Origin: Pseudomonas sp. DC1.2 | Lineage (GTDB): Bacteria; Pseudomonadota; Gammaproteobacteria; Pseudomonadales; Pseudomonadaceae | Direction of reading: 5' to 3' | NCBI RefSeq assembly: GCF_034351645.1 | Contig: NZ_CP133782.1 | Location: 2,547,001 to 2,611,000, forward strand | Length of the DNA: 64,000 bases | Shown: positions 56,815 through 64,000 of the stretch, piece by piece | How the letters are laid out: every line of letters starts with the position of its first letter | Numbering within the stretch: position 1 is the first letter of the stretch | Translations under genes and position numbers: made by a program | The notes under the pieces: generated by a model | Told to the model about the DNA's origin: nothing | Seen by the model: only the letters and a program-made list of their open reading frames with translations | The model's database searches: none

Positions 56815-57798
56815 ATGTTTAAAGGCATTTTGATCGACAAAGACGACAGCGGTTACCGGGCCGCACTGCAAGACATTAGTGACGATCAATTGCCCGAAGG
56901 CGATGTGACGGTGCGCGTTGCCTATAGCACGCTGAACTTCAAGGATGGTCTGGCGATCACGGGCAGCAGTCCGGTGGTGCGTAAATTCCCGATGGTGCCG
57001 GGGATCGACCTGGCGGGCACCGTCGAAGTCAGCGGGCATCCGGACTACAAGGTGGGTGACCAGGTTTTGCTCAATGGCTGGGGCGTCGGTGAAGGACATT
57101 GGGGCGGTCTGGCCCAGAGAGCACGGCTCAACGGTGACTGGCTAATTGCGCTGCCAAAGGCGTTCACGCCAGCGCAGGCAATGGCCGTCGGCACCGCCGG
57201 TTATACGGCGATGCTGAGTATCCTGGCGCTGGAGCACAACGGGGTGACGTCTGAGCGTGGTGAGGTGTTGGTCACCGGAGCCAACGGCGGCGTGGGAAGC
57301 TTTGCCATCGCACTGCTGAGCAAACTCGGCTACCGCGTAGTGGCCTCTACCGGCCGTACCTCGGAGCACGCCTACCTCACGCAGCTGGGCGCCAGCGAAG
57401 TAATTGATCGCGCCACGTTGTCCGAACCGGGTAAGCCCCTGGCCAAGGAGCGCTGGGCAGGGGTGATCGATTCGGTTGGCAGCCACACGCTGGCCAACGC
57501 TTGTGCCGGCACTCGGGCCAATGGCACGGTGGCCGCTTGCGGTCTGGCTCAGGGCATGGATTTCCCCGCGTCCGTCGCGCCTTTCATTTTGCGCGGCGTC
57601 ACCCTGGCTGGGATCAACAGCGTGACTCAACCCAAAGCCAAACGGGAGTTAGCCTGGAAGCGACTCGCCGAGGACCTGGACTTCACCTTGCTGGCCTTGA
57701 TCAGTCACGAAATTGCTTTGAGCGAAGCCATCGAAGCCGCGCCGCGGTTGCTGGCCGGGCAACTGCGGGGAAGGGTTGTGGTGGATGTGAATCGCTGA
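56815..57798 (+). CDS. acuI: Acrylyl-CoA reductase-like (AcuI/YhdH) quinone oxidoreductase
   Basis: A 327-residue zinc-free medium-chain dehydrogenase. VAYSTLNFKDGLAITGSSPV and the nucleotide loop VTGANGGVGSFAIALLSKLG, followed by ASTGRTSEHAYLTQLGASEV, are typical of the YhdH/AcuI group, which reduces acryloyl-CoA with NADPH. GGGGGAGG precedes the ATG. After the stop a structured repeat (TTACGGC/GCCGTAA with outer TAGGC/GCCTA at 57804-57839) separates it from the next gene. Confidence 0.88.
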   Translation: MFKGILIDKDDSGYRAALQDISDDQLPEGDVTVRVAYSTLNFKDGLAITGSSPVVRKFPMVPGIDLAGTVEVSGHPDYKVGDQVLLNGWGVGEGHWGGLAQRARLNGDWLIALPKAFTPAQAMAVGTAGYTAMLSILALEHNGVTSERGEVLVTGANGGVGSFAIALLSKLGYRVVASTGRTSEHAYLTQLGASEVIDRATLSEPGKPLAKERWAGVIDSVGSHTLANACAGTRANGTVAACGLAQGMDFPASVAPFILRGVTLAGINSVTQPKAKRELAWKRLAEDLDFTLLALISHEIALSEAIEAAPRLLAGQLRGRVVVDVNR

Positions 57799-57858
57799 CA
57801 AGGTAGGCGCCTTTACGGCGCTGTAGGGCCGTAAGCCTAAAAAAAGGATGATTCACTC

Positions 57859-58298
57859 ATGGAAATCAAGCAGGTTTACGTAGCGCCGTTCTCCGTTTCC
57901 GGGCTGCGGGTACGAACCCATAACAGCGCCGAACGAACACCCGCAACGGCTAAAATTGGTCCGATGTGGGGGCGTTTTTATAGTGAAGGATTAATTGAAC
58001 GTATTGCGCCGTCGTCAGCCGGCTCTCCGGTCTACGGCGTGTACTCCGGGTACGAGTCTGATGCTTCGGGGGCGTTCGATGTGACGGCGGGCATTGCTGT
58101 CCTTGACCCTGTCCAGGATTACCAGACGGTCCGGATTGAAGACGGTCAGTACCTAGTGTTTGAGGGCAAGGGATCGATGCCTGGCAGCGAATTTGGGACT
58201 ATTTCCAGACTAACCCGCAGATCGAGCGGCGGTTTGCCACTGACTTCGAAGCCTATACCGGCCCGGAGTCGGTGGCGGTGTATATCGGCATCGTCTAA
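57859..58298 (+). pseudogene. GyrI-like (AraC effector-binding) domain gene with an internal frameshift
   Basis: Residues 1-105 read normally as a GyrI-like small-molecule-binding domain (MEIKQVYVAPFSVSGLRVRT, KIGPMWGRFYSEG, YGVYSGYESDASG, YLVFEGKG). At about 58172 the frame is lost. The expected continuation is found in another frame: IDAWQRIWDYFQTNPQIERR, then FATDFEAYTGPESVAVYIGI and a TAA at 58296-58298. Family members have a short MP-x-AV stretch between these parts, so a deletion of about 16 bases is likely. The original frame runs on as nonsense to 58596. Confidence 0.75.
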
Positions 58299-59362
58299 GG
58301 CTGCGCTTCGCGCTCCAACAACTGACGCTTGCGCTCCACGCCCCAGCGATAGCCCGACAGGTTGCCATCGCTGCGGACCACTCGGTGGCAGGGAATGGCT
58401 ACCGCCAAGGTGTTCGCGCCACAAGCCTGCGCCACCGCGCGCATGGCTTTCGGTGCGCCGATACGTTGGGCGATGTCAGCGTAACTGGCGGTGCTGCCGA
58501 CTGGGATCTCCCTCAGCGCTTGCCAGACCCGCTCCTGAAATGCCGTGCCGCGCACATCCATGGGCAAGTCGAGGCCAAGGGCCGGTGCTTCGATGAACCC
58601 AACGACCTTGGCGATCAACTGTTCGAAGGCATGATCGGCGCCAATCAAATTGGCCCGTCGAAATGAGTCCTGAAGCTCGCAAACCAGTTGGTGCGGATCG
58701 TCTCCCAGCAAGATTGCGCAGACACCTCGTTCACTTTGCGCGACCAATATTGCCCCTAGGGAGCATTGGCCGACGGCGAAGCGAATGTCTGTGTTTTGGC
58801 CGGCCGCGCGGTAGTCGGTGGGTTTCATGCCCAATAAATGGTCCGCCGCTTCATAAAAGCGGCTATTGGAATTGAAGCCTGCACCATACAGCGCGTCGGT
58901 GACCGAACTACCGCTCGCCAGGTTTTCGCGAATCCGGCGTGAGCGATGGGCGTTGGCGTACCCCCTGGGTGTCAGGCCTGTCACGGCTTTGAATACCCTA
59001 TGGAAGTGAAAGCTGCTCAGGCCGGCCGCTTCGGCCAGTGCGCTCAGCGTCGGCGGGTTTTGCGCCGATTCGATCTGTCGGCACGCAGAGGCCACCGTGT
59101 TGGCGTGCTGGGCTGCGGCATCGCTTTGATCCTTGGTCGCCCGTTTGCTGGGACGATACCCGGCGGCCTCGGCTTGCTCGGATGTGTCGAAAAACTCGAC
59201 GTTCTGCGGTTTTGGCAAGCGCGCCAGACTGCTGGGGCGGCAGTACACCCCTGTGGTTTTCACACCATAGACAAACTGGCCATCAGCCCGAGGATCCCGG
59301 GCGACGAGGGCGGCCCAGCGTGGATCGTTTTCGATGGTTGAGGTGCTCGAAGGGGGTGTCAT
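58295..59362 (-). CDS. ada: Ada-like DNA methyltransferase/AraC regulator with a degenerate zinc site
   Basis: A 355-residue three-part protein. The N-terminal Ada domain keeps the acceptor Cys41 (TTGVYCRPSS), but the other three zinc ligands of E. coli Ada (Cys42, Cys69, Cys72) align to Ser45, Ser72 and Ala75 (RPSKRA). Next is an AraC helix-turn-helix pair (LSSFHFHRVFKAVTGLTPRG), then an O6-methylguanine methyltransferase domain with the acceptor Cys325 in AIPCHRVV. The last domain should still repair O6-methylguanine; the sensing domain may not. It follows alkB by 88 bases, so an alkylation-repair operon is likely. Confidence 0.9.
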   Translation of the reverse strand: MTPPSSTSTIENDPRWAALVARDPRADGQFVYGVKTTGVYCRPSSLARLPKPQNVEFFDTSEQAEAAGYRPSKRATKDQSDAAAQHANTVASACRQIESAQNPPTLSALAEAAGLSSFHFHRVFKAVTGLTPRGYANAHRSRRIRENLASGSSVTDALYGAGFNSNSRFYEAADHLLGMKPTDYRAAGQNTDIRFAVGQCSLGAILVAQSERGVCAILLGDDPHQLVCELQDSFRRANLIGADHAFEQLIAKVVGFIEAPALGLDLPMDVRGTAFQERVWQALREIPVGSTASYADIAQRIGAPKAMRAVAQACGANTLAVAIPCHRVVRSDGNLSGYRWGVERKRQLLEREAQP

Positions 59363-59450
59363 GAGTTGATGTCCGTTGCCCAAGTTTGACTCAGGTTAAC
59401 CAGCCGGCAGCGTTGCCGCACTCCGGGGCTTGCGGTCGAATTCGACGCGT

Positions 59451-60116
59451 TCATCGCGCGGTGCGAAACGTAAAATTGATCCGTTGCTCGCCCAGTCGCG
59501 GGTGGTGTCCATCCTTGATCGGCAAAATGCCGTGGTAACGCAAGCGATCCACGCCGCCCCAGACCACTATATCGCCATGTAACAGTGGCACGCGGAGGCT
59601 TTTGTCGCTGCGCTCGAAACCGCCAAACAAGAACATCGCGGGTAATCCCAAGGACACTGAAACAATCGGGGCGGCGTAGGAACCTTCGTTTTTGTCCTGA
59701 TGCAACGACATCTTGGCGCCTGGGATATAGCGATTGATCAAGCATGAATCAGGTACGAAATCGGTAAATCCTGCCTCGCGCGCAGCTGATTGCGCTAACT
59801 CGACAAACACCTCGGGCATCGCCGGCCAAGGGAGACCGGTGGCCGGATCTGTGTGGTTATAGCGATAGCCGCTGCGATCAGTGGTCCAGCCTAATGTGCC
59901 GCAACTGCTCAAACCCACGGACATGGTGAACCCCCCCGGCGTGACCATTTGCCGAAAAGGTGCCTCGGCCAGTACCGCTTGCAGCGCCGGTAGCAGGCGG
60001 TCCAGCAAGGGCAGGGCAAAGCCTCTCAGCACCCAGGATTGCTCGCCAATCTGCTCGCGTCGGGCTTGTTGCTCGGGTTCGGCGTCGGCGAACAAATCGA
60101 GGGTGATTGGGCTCAT
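59451..60116 (-). CDS. alkB: AlkB, 2-oxoglutarate/iron-dependent DNA demethylase
   Basis: A 221-residue dioxygenase that removes methyl groups from 1-methyladenine and 3-methylcytosine. The iron triad is His139-x-Asp141 in SLHQDKNEG and His195 in RLRYHGILP; 2-oxoglutarate arginines are Arg212 and Arg218 in RINFTFR. All are shifted by eight from E. coli AlkB. MSPITLDLFADAEP matches the family N-terminus and sets the start, though no good ribosome-binding site was seen. Upstream of ada in the same direction. Confidence 0.93.
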   Translation of the reverse strand: MSPITLDLFADAEPEQQARREQIGEQSWVLRGFALPLLDRLLPALQAVLAEAPFRQMVTPGGFTMSVGLSSCGTLGWTTDRSGYRYNHTDPATGLPWPAMPEVFVELAQSAAREAGFTDFVPDSCLINRYIPGAKMSLHQDKNEGSYAAPIVSVSLGLPAMFLFGGFERSDKSLRVPLLHGDIVVWGGVDRLRYHGILPIKDGHHPRLGEQRINFTFRTAR

Positions 60117-60322
60117 GGGGTCATCACGCATCGTGAAAGATGACTTCGAGGGTATGTCACCGCGACAACCACTCAGAACGCGCCCGACCAGCGGCATGAC
60201 CGCAATCGAGCATCAAAGGTTGGTGGCCCGCTTGGGTCGCGCAGGAGGAGCGAACGCTCCGGCGCTTGCAGTTGAAATTCAGGAGCAGGGAGCCGACGTC
60301 CATTTTGTCGCTCCGCGTCGTT

Positions 60323-60499
60323 TTACAGTGCCTTGCTGACGGTGATGTCGCTGATCACATCATCAGTGGAGCCATGGATGACGTCGAGCGCGGCCTTGGC
60401 TTCTTCTTCGGTGCCCTGTTCAAGCTGGGCAAATTCGAAGCGGCGTTCACCGTTAAGTTTGTATTTGATGACGTACTTGGTTGTTTGGGCCACGGTCAT
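60323..60499 (-). CDS. Small hypothetical protein (58 aa)
   Basis: A 58-residue frame: MTVAQTTKYVIKYKLNGERR, FEFAQLEQGTEEEAKAALDV, ending SDITVSKAL. It reads as a small beta-beta-alpha-beta domain with coding-like composition. AGG lies six bases before the ATG. It sits between alkB and the DUF1883 gene on the same strand. No named family recognised. Confidence 0.7.
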   Translation of the reverse strand: MTVAQTTKYVIKYKLNGERRFEFAQLEQGTEEEAKAALDVIHGSTDDVISDITVSKAL

Positions 60500-60529
60500 G
60501 ATTGCCTGTTTGCGTGCGTCGGACGTTAC

Positions 60530-60832
60530 TCAGCTCAATTTAGTGCTGGAGCGGCGGATGATCTTGATGGAGTGGGTCAGTGTCGGCTTACGCGTTACGC
60601 TGATTGCCTTGCGGCTGACCATGTCGATAGTGATGTTCCAGAAACCGGTGCTTGGTGCAGTGATTCGTGCCGGGAATGTATCAAATGCACCGCCGTGGTA
60701 AGTATGACGTCCGCCATTCTTGAAGCTGCGGAAGTTGGCGTCGTTCATCAAGCGGATGTTGCACGTTTGGGAGCACTGGATGACGACGATGTCGTCTTCG
60801 TTGAGGTGCTCGCGCTGGTGGATAAATTTCAT
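60530..60832 (-). CDS. DUF1883-family protein (100 aa)
   Basis: A 100-residue protein beginning MKFIHQREHLNEDDIVVIQC, with RLMNDANFRSFKNGGRHTYH and FPARITAPSTGFWNITIDMV. This is the DUF1883 pattern, a small beta-rich domain sometimes fused to TIR domains in other proteins; here it stands alone. Function unknown. It lies 30 bases upstream of the 58-residue gene. Confidence 0.85.
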   Translation of the reverse strand: MKFIHQREHLNEDDIVVIQCSQTCNIRLMNDANFRSFKNGGRHTYHGGAFDTFPARITAPSTGFWNITIDMVSRKAISVTRKPTLTHSIKIIRRSSTKLS

Positions 60833-61044
60833 GAGGCGCCTCCAGAAGGGCTTTTTCTACAAAATCAAAACGATAGCAGGTCGATTGGGCGCAGTTTATC
60901 AGCCCGAACGGGTTATTATCCGGCTGTCGAGGTCAGCTTTGACAATTAAAAACAGTTATTCGGAATTCTATGAGCGATAAAAGCAACGAGCCTCGGAGAA
61001 AAACAGCATTTACGCTGTCGGAGGATCTTTATCGGAGGTTTTTT

Positions 61045-61401
61045 ATGAAATGGGGTGTGTTGGTTTTGCCGTTGGCGTTGGCGGTGAGTGGTTGTGCATC
61101 TGTTACAGAGATCAATGCTTCGCTGCCCACCATGAACGTGATTTCAGGCAAGAAGCCCCATGAGTACGCGCAATGTCTGGTCGGGAAACTGGCCAGCAGT
61201 CGTGGGGCCTTGCAGCTTGAGCCGCATAAGGATGGCGTGCGAGTGATCGTTCCCGGTAAATTTTCCTCCGGACCAGCGGCGGTTTTCGATATTGAAGAGC
61301 GCTCCGGCGGCAGCAGTATCAAGCTGCACGAGCGCATGTCCAATGTGCCGGTACGTCCGAAGGATGTACAGGGCGCCGCCAACGCGTGTATTTCCGGCTG
61401 A
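61045..61401 (+). CDS. Small lipoprotein (118 aa)
   Basis: Starts at MKWGVLVLPLALAVSGC after a strong GGAGG, with lipobox V-S-G-C at 14-17. The mature part (SLPTMNVISGKKPHEYAQCL, VRVIVPGKFSSGPAAVFDI) has two Cys that may form a disulfide. Probably an outer- or inner-membrane-anchored periplasmic protein; no named family recognised. The longer frame upstream has no start signals. Confidence 0.78.
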   Translation: MKWGVLVLPLALAVSGCASVTEINASLPTMNVISGKKPHEYAQCLVGKLASSRGALQLEPHKDGVRVIVPGKFSSGPAAVFDIEERSGGSSIKLHERMSNVPVRPKDVQGAANACISG

Positions 61402-61476
61402 TAGACTGTCGAGCATCAGCACCGATGCCGTCAAAGCACACCTGCTTCGACGGCATTGTCATTTTTGGAGTTGCGC

Positions 61477-61707
61477 ATGAAGCGAGAGCAAGTACGGGCA
61501 CGGCATGCAGAGGGCCATATCTCTGCCACGCACGTCATTCAGAACCCGGCGAATCCGGGGGAATGGATCGTGTTTTTCAAGAAAAGCGCCGGGCGTAGTT
61601 ACTTTCTGGTGGATGACAATGACGAAGTCGAATCCTTTAATCGTCTGGATGATTTGATCGAGACAATACGTGGCCTTGGAATCAAATTCGCCGAAATCCA
61701 CATGTAG
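61477..61707 (+). CDS. Small hypothetical protein (76 aa)
   Basis: A 76-residue soluble protein, start MKREQVRARHAEGHISATHV after GGAG. The middle (GEWIVFFKKSAGRSYFLVDD) and end (SFNRLDDLIETIRGLGIKFA) suggest a small alpha/beta domain. It follows the lipoprotein gene by 75 bases in the same direction. Family unknown to me. Confidence 0.7.
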   Translation: MKREQVRARHAEGHISATHVIQNPANPGEWIVFFKKSAGRSYFLVDDNDEVESFNRLDDLIETIRGLGIKFAEIHM

Positions 61708-61718
61708 GGCGCGCCGCC

Positions 61719-62000
61719 TTACTTGCAGACCACCACGACGTTGCGGGTCTTGTAGTTGCCGACATCGACGCCCAGGGTCTTGTCGCTTTCTTTGGTTGAA
61801 GGCGTACCCGCGGTGCTGACGATCCTATAGCCAGTGCCCGCGCAGGAGGCATCTGCTTTTTCATAGCAGGCTGCCCAGTTGTTGGCTTCGCCGGAGCAGT
61901 CGATGGTCAGGCCCTGCTCGCCGTTCTTCAGGTAAGTATGTTCAGACGTGGCACAGCCAGTCAGTGCCAGTACCGCAATCAGTGCCAGAAATTTATTCAT
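61719..62000 (-). CDS. Small Cys-containing lipoprotein (93 aa)
   Basis: MNKFLALIAVLALTGC is a lipoprotein signal with lipobox L-T-G-C. The mature protein (LTIDCSGEANNWAACYEKAD, ASCAGTGYRIVS, ending RNVVVVCK) has four further Cys, probably two disulfides, so it acts in the periplasm. It converges on the 76-residue gene with an 11-base gap. Family not named. Confidence 0.78.
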   Translation of the reverse strand: MNKFLALIAVLALTGCATSEHTYLKNGEQGLTIDCSGEANNWAACYEKADASCAGTGYRIVSTAGTPSTKESDKTLGVDVGNYKTRNVVVVCK

Positions 62001-62098
62001 ATGCTTGTCGTCGTCAGGGAGTGGGGCTAAACGCTGTGACAGCGCCGGTATCGAAAGGTTATAGCGAATGGCCATTTCTTTGCGCTGAATTACAAAAA

Positions 62099-62120
62099 AG
62101 CCCTGCATCAAGGCAGGGCT
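62099..62120 (-). terminator. Terminator of the 62-residue protein gene
   Basis: Perfect 8-bp stem AGCCCTGC/GCAGGGCT with a 6-base loop; on the minus strand TTTTTT follows directly. Confidence 0.85.
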
Positions 62121-62140
62121 ACGGTTTCATCCGGTACGGC

Positions 62141-62329
62141 TCAGGGTTTATCTTTGCCGCGCCGCTTGGGTGCTGCGGGTTGGTCTTGCAGCACCGTAGC
62201 CACTTCGATCGCCAGCGCTTCGGAGGGGAAGGGGCCGGCAATATTCTCGCCAGTGGCATTGTCGACCCACCACTGGCCGTCTTTAGCCTGATTGATCAGG
62301 TAACCGTTTACGCTTTTTGCTGCCGACAT
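62141..62329 (-). CDS. Small hypothetical protein (62 aa)
   Basis: A 62-residue protein, start MSAAKSVNGYLINQAKDGQW with GAGG seven bases upstream. A WWVDNATGENIAGPFPSEAL core suggests a WW-like small beta sheet followed by one helix and a basic tail (PKRRGKDKP). Bounded by its own terminator. Function unknown. Confidence 0.72.
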   Translation of the reverse strand: MSAAKSVNGYLINQAKDGQWWVDNATGENIAGPFPSEALAIEVATVLQDQPAAPKRRGKDKP

Positions 62330-62619
62330 GTATCTGCCTCGTTGGCTGGTTCAATCGCGCAATGATACTGCCAAATGCTCTCATCAGGTGATGATGGGCG
62401 TATGGTGGGTGGATTGACTGCTTGGTTGAGGCCGTGCAGCTCTACTGGTTTGTGCTATCTATTTGGCCGGTGCCATGACTTGTGTAGCGACTTGTGGAAC
62501 TATCGGCAAGAATATTTCTCTATGAAGGCATCGGTTAGCCAGTGCGGGGCATTGTAAGGTGCTCGCCGCCTGATTAGACTGCGCCGAAACTCGTACACAC
62601 AGCCCTTTCAAGGACTTAT

Positions 62620-63459
62620 ATGATCAAGAAATGCTTGTTCCCAGCAGCCGGTTACGGTACTCGCTTCCTGCCAGCGACTAAAGCCATGCCCAAAGAAATG
62701 CTGCCGGTGGTAAACAAGCCACTGATCCAGTACGGCGTCGAAGAAGCACTGGACGCAGGCTTGACCGAAATTTCCATCGTGACCGGTCGTGGCAAGCGCG
62801 CTCTGGAAGACCACTTCGATATCAGCTACGAGCTGGAAAACCAGATCAAGGGCACTGACAAGGAAAAATACCTGGTCGGTATCCGCAAGTTGCTCGACAA
62901 CTGCTCGTTCTCCTACACTCGCCAGACTGAAATGAAAGGCCTGGGGCACGCGATCCTGACCGGTCGTCCGCTGATCGGTGACGAACCGTTCGCCGTGGTA
63001 TTGGCGGATGACTTGTGCGTCAACCTTGAAGGTGACGGCGTTCTGACCCAGATGGTCAAGCTGTACAAACAGTACCGCTGCTCGATCATTGCGATCCAGG
63101 AAGTCGATCCGCAGGAAACCAACAAGTACGGCGTTATCGCCGGCGACTTGATCGGTGATGACCTGTACCGCGTTCGCAACATGGTTGAGAAGCCAGCCCC
63201 TGAAGATGCACCGTCGAACCTGGCGATCATCGGTCGCTACATCCTGACGCCGGACATCTTTGACCTGATCAAGCAGACCGAGCCAGGCAAGGGTGGCGAG
63301 ATCCAGATCACTGACGCTCTGATGAAGCAGGCGCAAAACGGCTGCGTAATTGCCTACAAATTCAAAGGCAAGCGTTTTGACTGCGGTGGTGCTGAAGGCT
63401 ATATCGAAGCAACCAACTTCTGCTTCGAGAACTTCTACAAGACTGGCAAGGCTTACTGA
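62620..63459 (+). CDS. galU: UTP-glucose-1-phosphate uridylyltransferase
   Basis: A 279-residue enzyme that makes UDP-glucose for lipopolysaccharide and exopolysaccharide. Nucleotide loop AAGYGTRFLPATKAMPKEML near the start, then LADDLCVN, VEKPAPEDAPSNLAIIGRYI and FDCGGAEGYIEAT. The 290 bases before it hold no gene that I could support and should carry its promoter. A terminator follows 25 bases after the stop. Confidence 0.95.
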   Translation: MIKKCLFPAAGYGTRFLPATKAMPKEMLPVVNKPLIQYGVEEALDAGLTEISIVTGRGKRALEDHFDISYELENQIKGTDKEKYLVGIRKLLDNCSFSYTRQTEMKGLGHAILTGRPLIGDEPFAVVLADDLCVNLEGDGVLTQMVKLYKQYRCSIIAIQEVDPQETNKYGVIAGDLIGDDLYRVRNMVEKPAPEDAPSNLAIIGRYILTPDIFDLIKQTEPGKGGEIQITDALMKQAQNGCVIAYKFKGKRFDCGGAEGYIEATNFCFENFYKTGKAY

Positions 63460-63484
63460 TAGCGCTTGATTTGTCTGCACTGAG

Positions 63485-63508
63485 AAAGCCACCTCCGGGT
63501 GGCTTTTT
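63485..63508 (+). terminator. Terminator of galU
   Basis: Perfect 9-bp stem AAAGCCACC/GGTGGCTTT with loop TCCG, followed by further T residues. Confidence 0.9.
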
Positions 63509-63590
63509 CGTTTTCTGGCGCCATATTGTTTTGCAACGCTTGCCCAAAGGATGTCGGTCGGTATGCTGGCGTCCTGCCTAGGAGAAAGAA

Positions 63591-64000
63591 ATGGCCTACG
63601 ATTTTGACCTTTATGTGATTGGTGCCGGTTCCGGTGGTGTACGTGCTGCGCGTTTCGCGGCCGGGTTCGGCGCGAAAGTCGCCGTGGCCGAGAGCCGATA
63701 CCTGGGTGGCACTTGTGTGAATGTGGGCTGCGTGCCGAAAAAACTACTGGTCTATGGCGCGCACTTCGCTGAAGACTTCGAGCAGTCTTCCGGTTTCGGT
63801 TGGTCCTTGGGCGAAGCAACGTTCGATTGGGCAACGCTGATTGCCAACAAAGATCGCGAGATTAGTCGTCTTAACGGTATTTACCGCAATTTGCTGGTCA
63901 ACAGCGGCGTGACCTTGCATGAAGGTCACGCCAAGATCATTGGCCCCCATGAGGTCGAGATCAATGGTGAGCGCTATACCGCCAAGAACATTTTGATCGC
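63591..64000 (+). CDS. gor: Glutathione-disulfide reductase, N-terminal part
   Basis: The gene runs off the right edge after 136 codons. AGGAG precedes the ATG. The FAD loop [20 protein letters not shown] and the redox disulfide [13 protein letters not shown] identify a class I disulfide reductase; the absence of long insertions and the galU-gor order fit glutathione reductase. It keeps glutathione reduced using NADPH. Confidence 0.9.
   Translation, partial: MAYDFDLYVIGAGSGGVRAARFAAGFGAKVAVAESRYLGGTCVNVGCVPKKLLVYGAHFAEDFEQSSGFGWSLGEATFDWATLIANKDREISRLNGIYRNLLVNSGVTLHEGHAKIIGPHEVEINGERYTAKNILI

Noticed and set aside
57804..57839. Hairpin after acuI considered as a terminator
   Set aside because: It is followed by A residues on the plus strand, and on the minus strand the T run comes before the stem.
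62608..63834. A 408-codon minus-strand frame
   Set aside because: Antisense to galU and gor, both certain, and it crosses the galU terminator.

Overview
The window is chromosomal DNA of a fluorescent pseudomonad, most likely the Pseudomonas fluorescens group. The evidence is a complete fapABCDEF functional-amyloid operon, a pvdQ gene behind a near-perfect PvdS iron-starvation promoter, the gnd-zwf and galU-gor neighbourhoods, cptA, azoR, zapE and REP-like hairpins. No rRNA, tRNA, CRISPR array, insertion sequence or prophage was seen.

Layout. 1-7250: an accessory minus-strand operon running MFS exporter, LuxE-like acyl-adenylating enzyme, LuxC reductase fused to a PaaK-like ligase domain, a second PaaK-like ligase and a GNAT acyltransferase, with the tail of a LysR regulator converging on it. 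This looks like a small biosynthetic pathway that I do not recognise and is the best candidate here for an undescribed system. 7500-17131: a tiny His-rich lipoprotein, a small membrane protein, a Fur-like winged-helix regulator, pvdQ, an orphan FecR and a 1603-residue toxin-like protein with a C-terminal HELSH motif. 17363-30138: catabolic and housekeeping genes: an imino-acid reductase, a nitrilase, an NCS2 permease, an agmatinase-family enzyme, zapE, DinB and GNAT proteins, and cptA with an attenuator-like leader.

30544-36423: gnd, zwf and a HAD phosphatase joined by 4-base overlaps, then a delta-60 repeat protein. 36769-43244: a VpsR-like sigma-54 activator facing the fap operon. The fap promoter has a -24/-12 element and a dyad at enhancer distance, so activator and amyloid operon probably form one regulatory unit. 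43451-56144: nicotinamide riboside uptake (pnuC plus a NadR-like kinase), a Cache chemoreceptor, uppP, azoR with its LysR, a secreted hydrolase, topoisomerase IB, modABC with tandem ModE-like operators, and nitronate monooxygenase. 56815-64000: acuI, a frameshifted GyrI-like gene, alkB and an ada that lacks three of four zinc cysteines, several small proteins, galU and the start of gor.

All functions are inferred from reading the sequence and from family knowledge; no database search was run. Start codons were placed from ribosome-binding sites, overlaps and usual family length, so several differ from the longest open frame.
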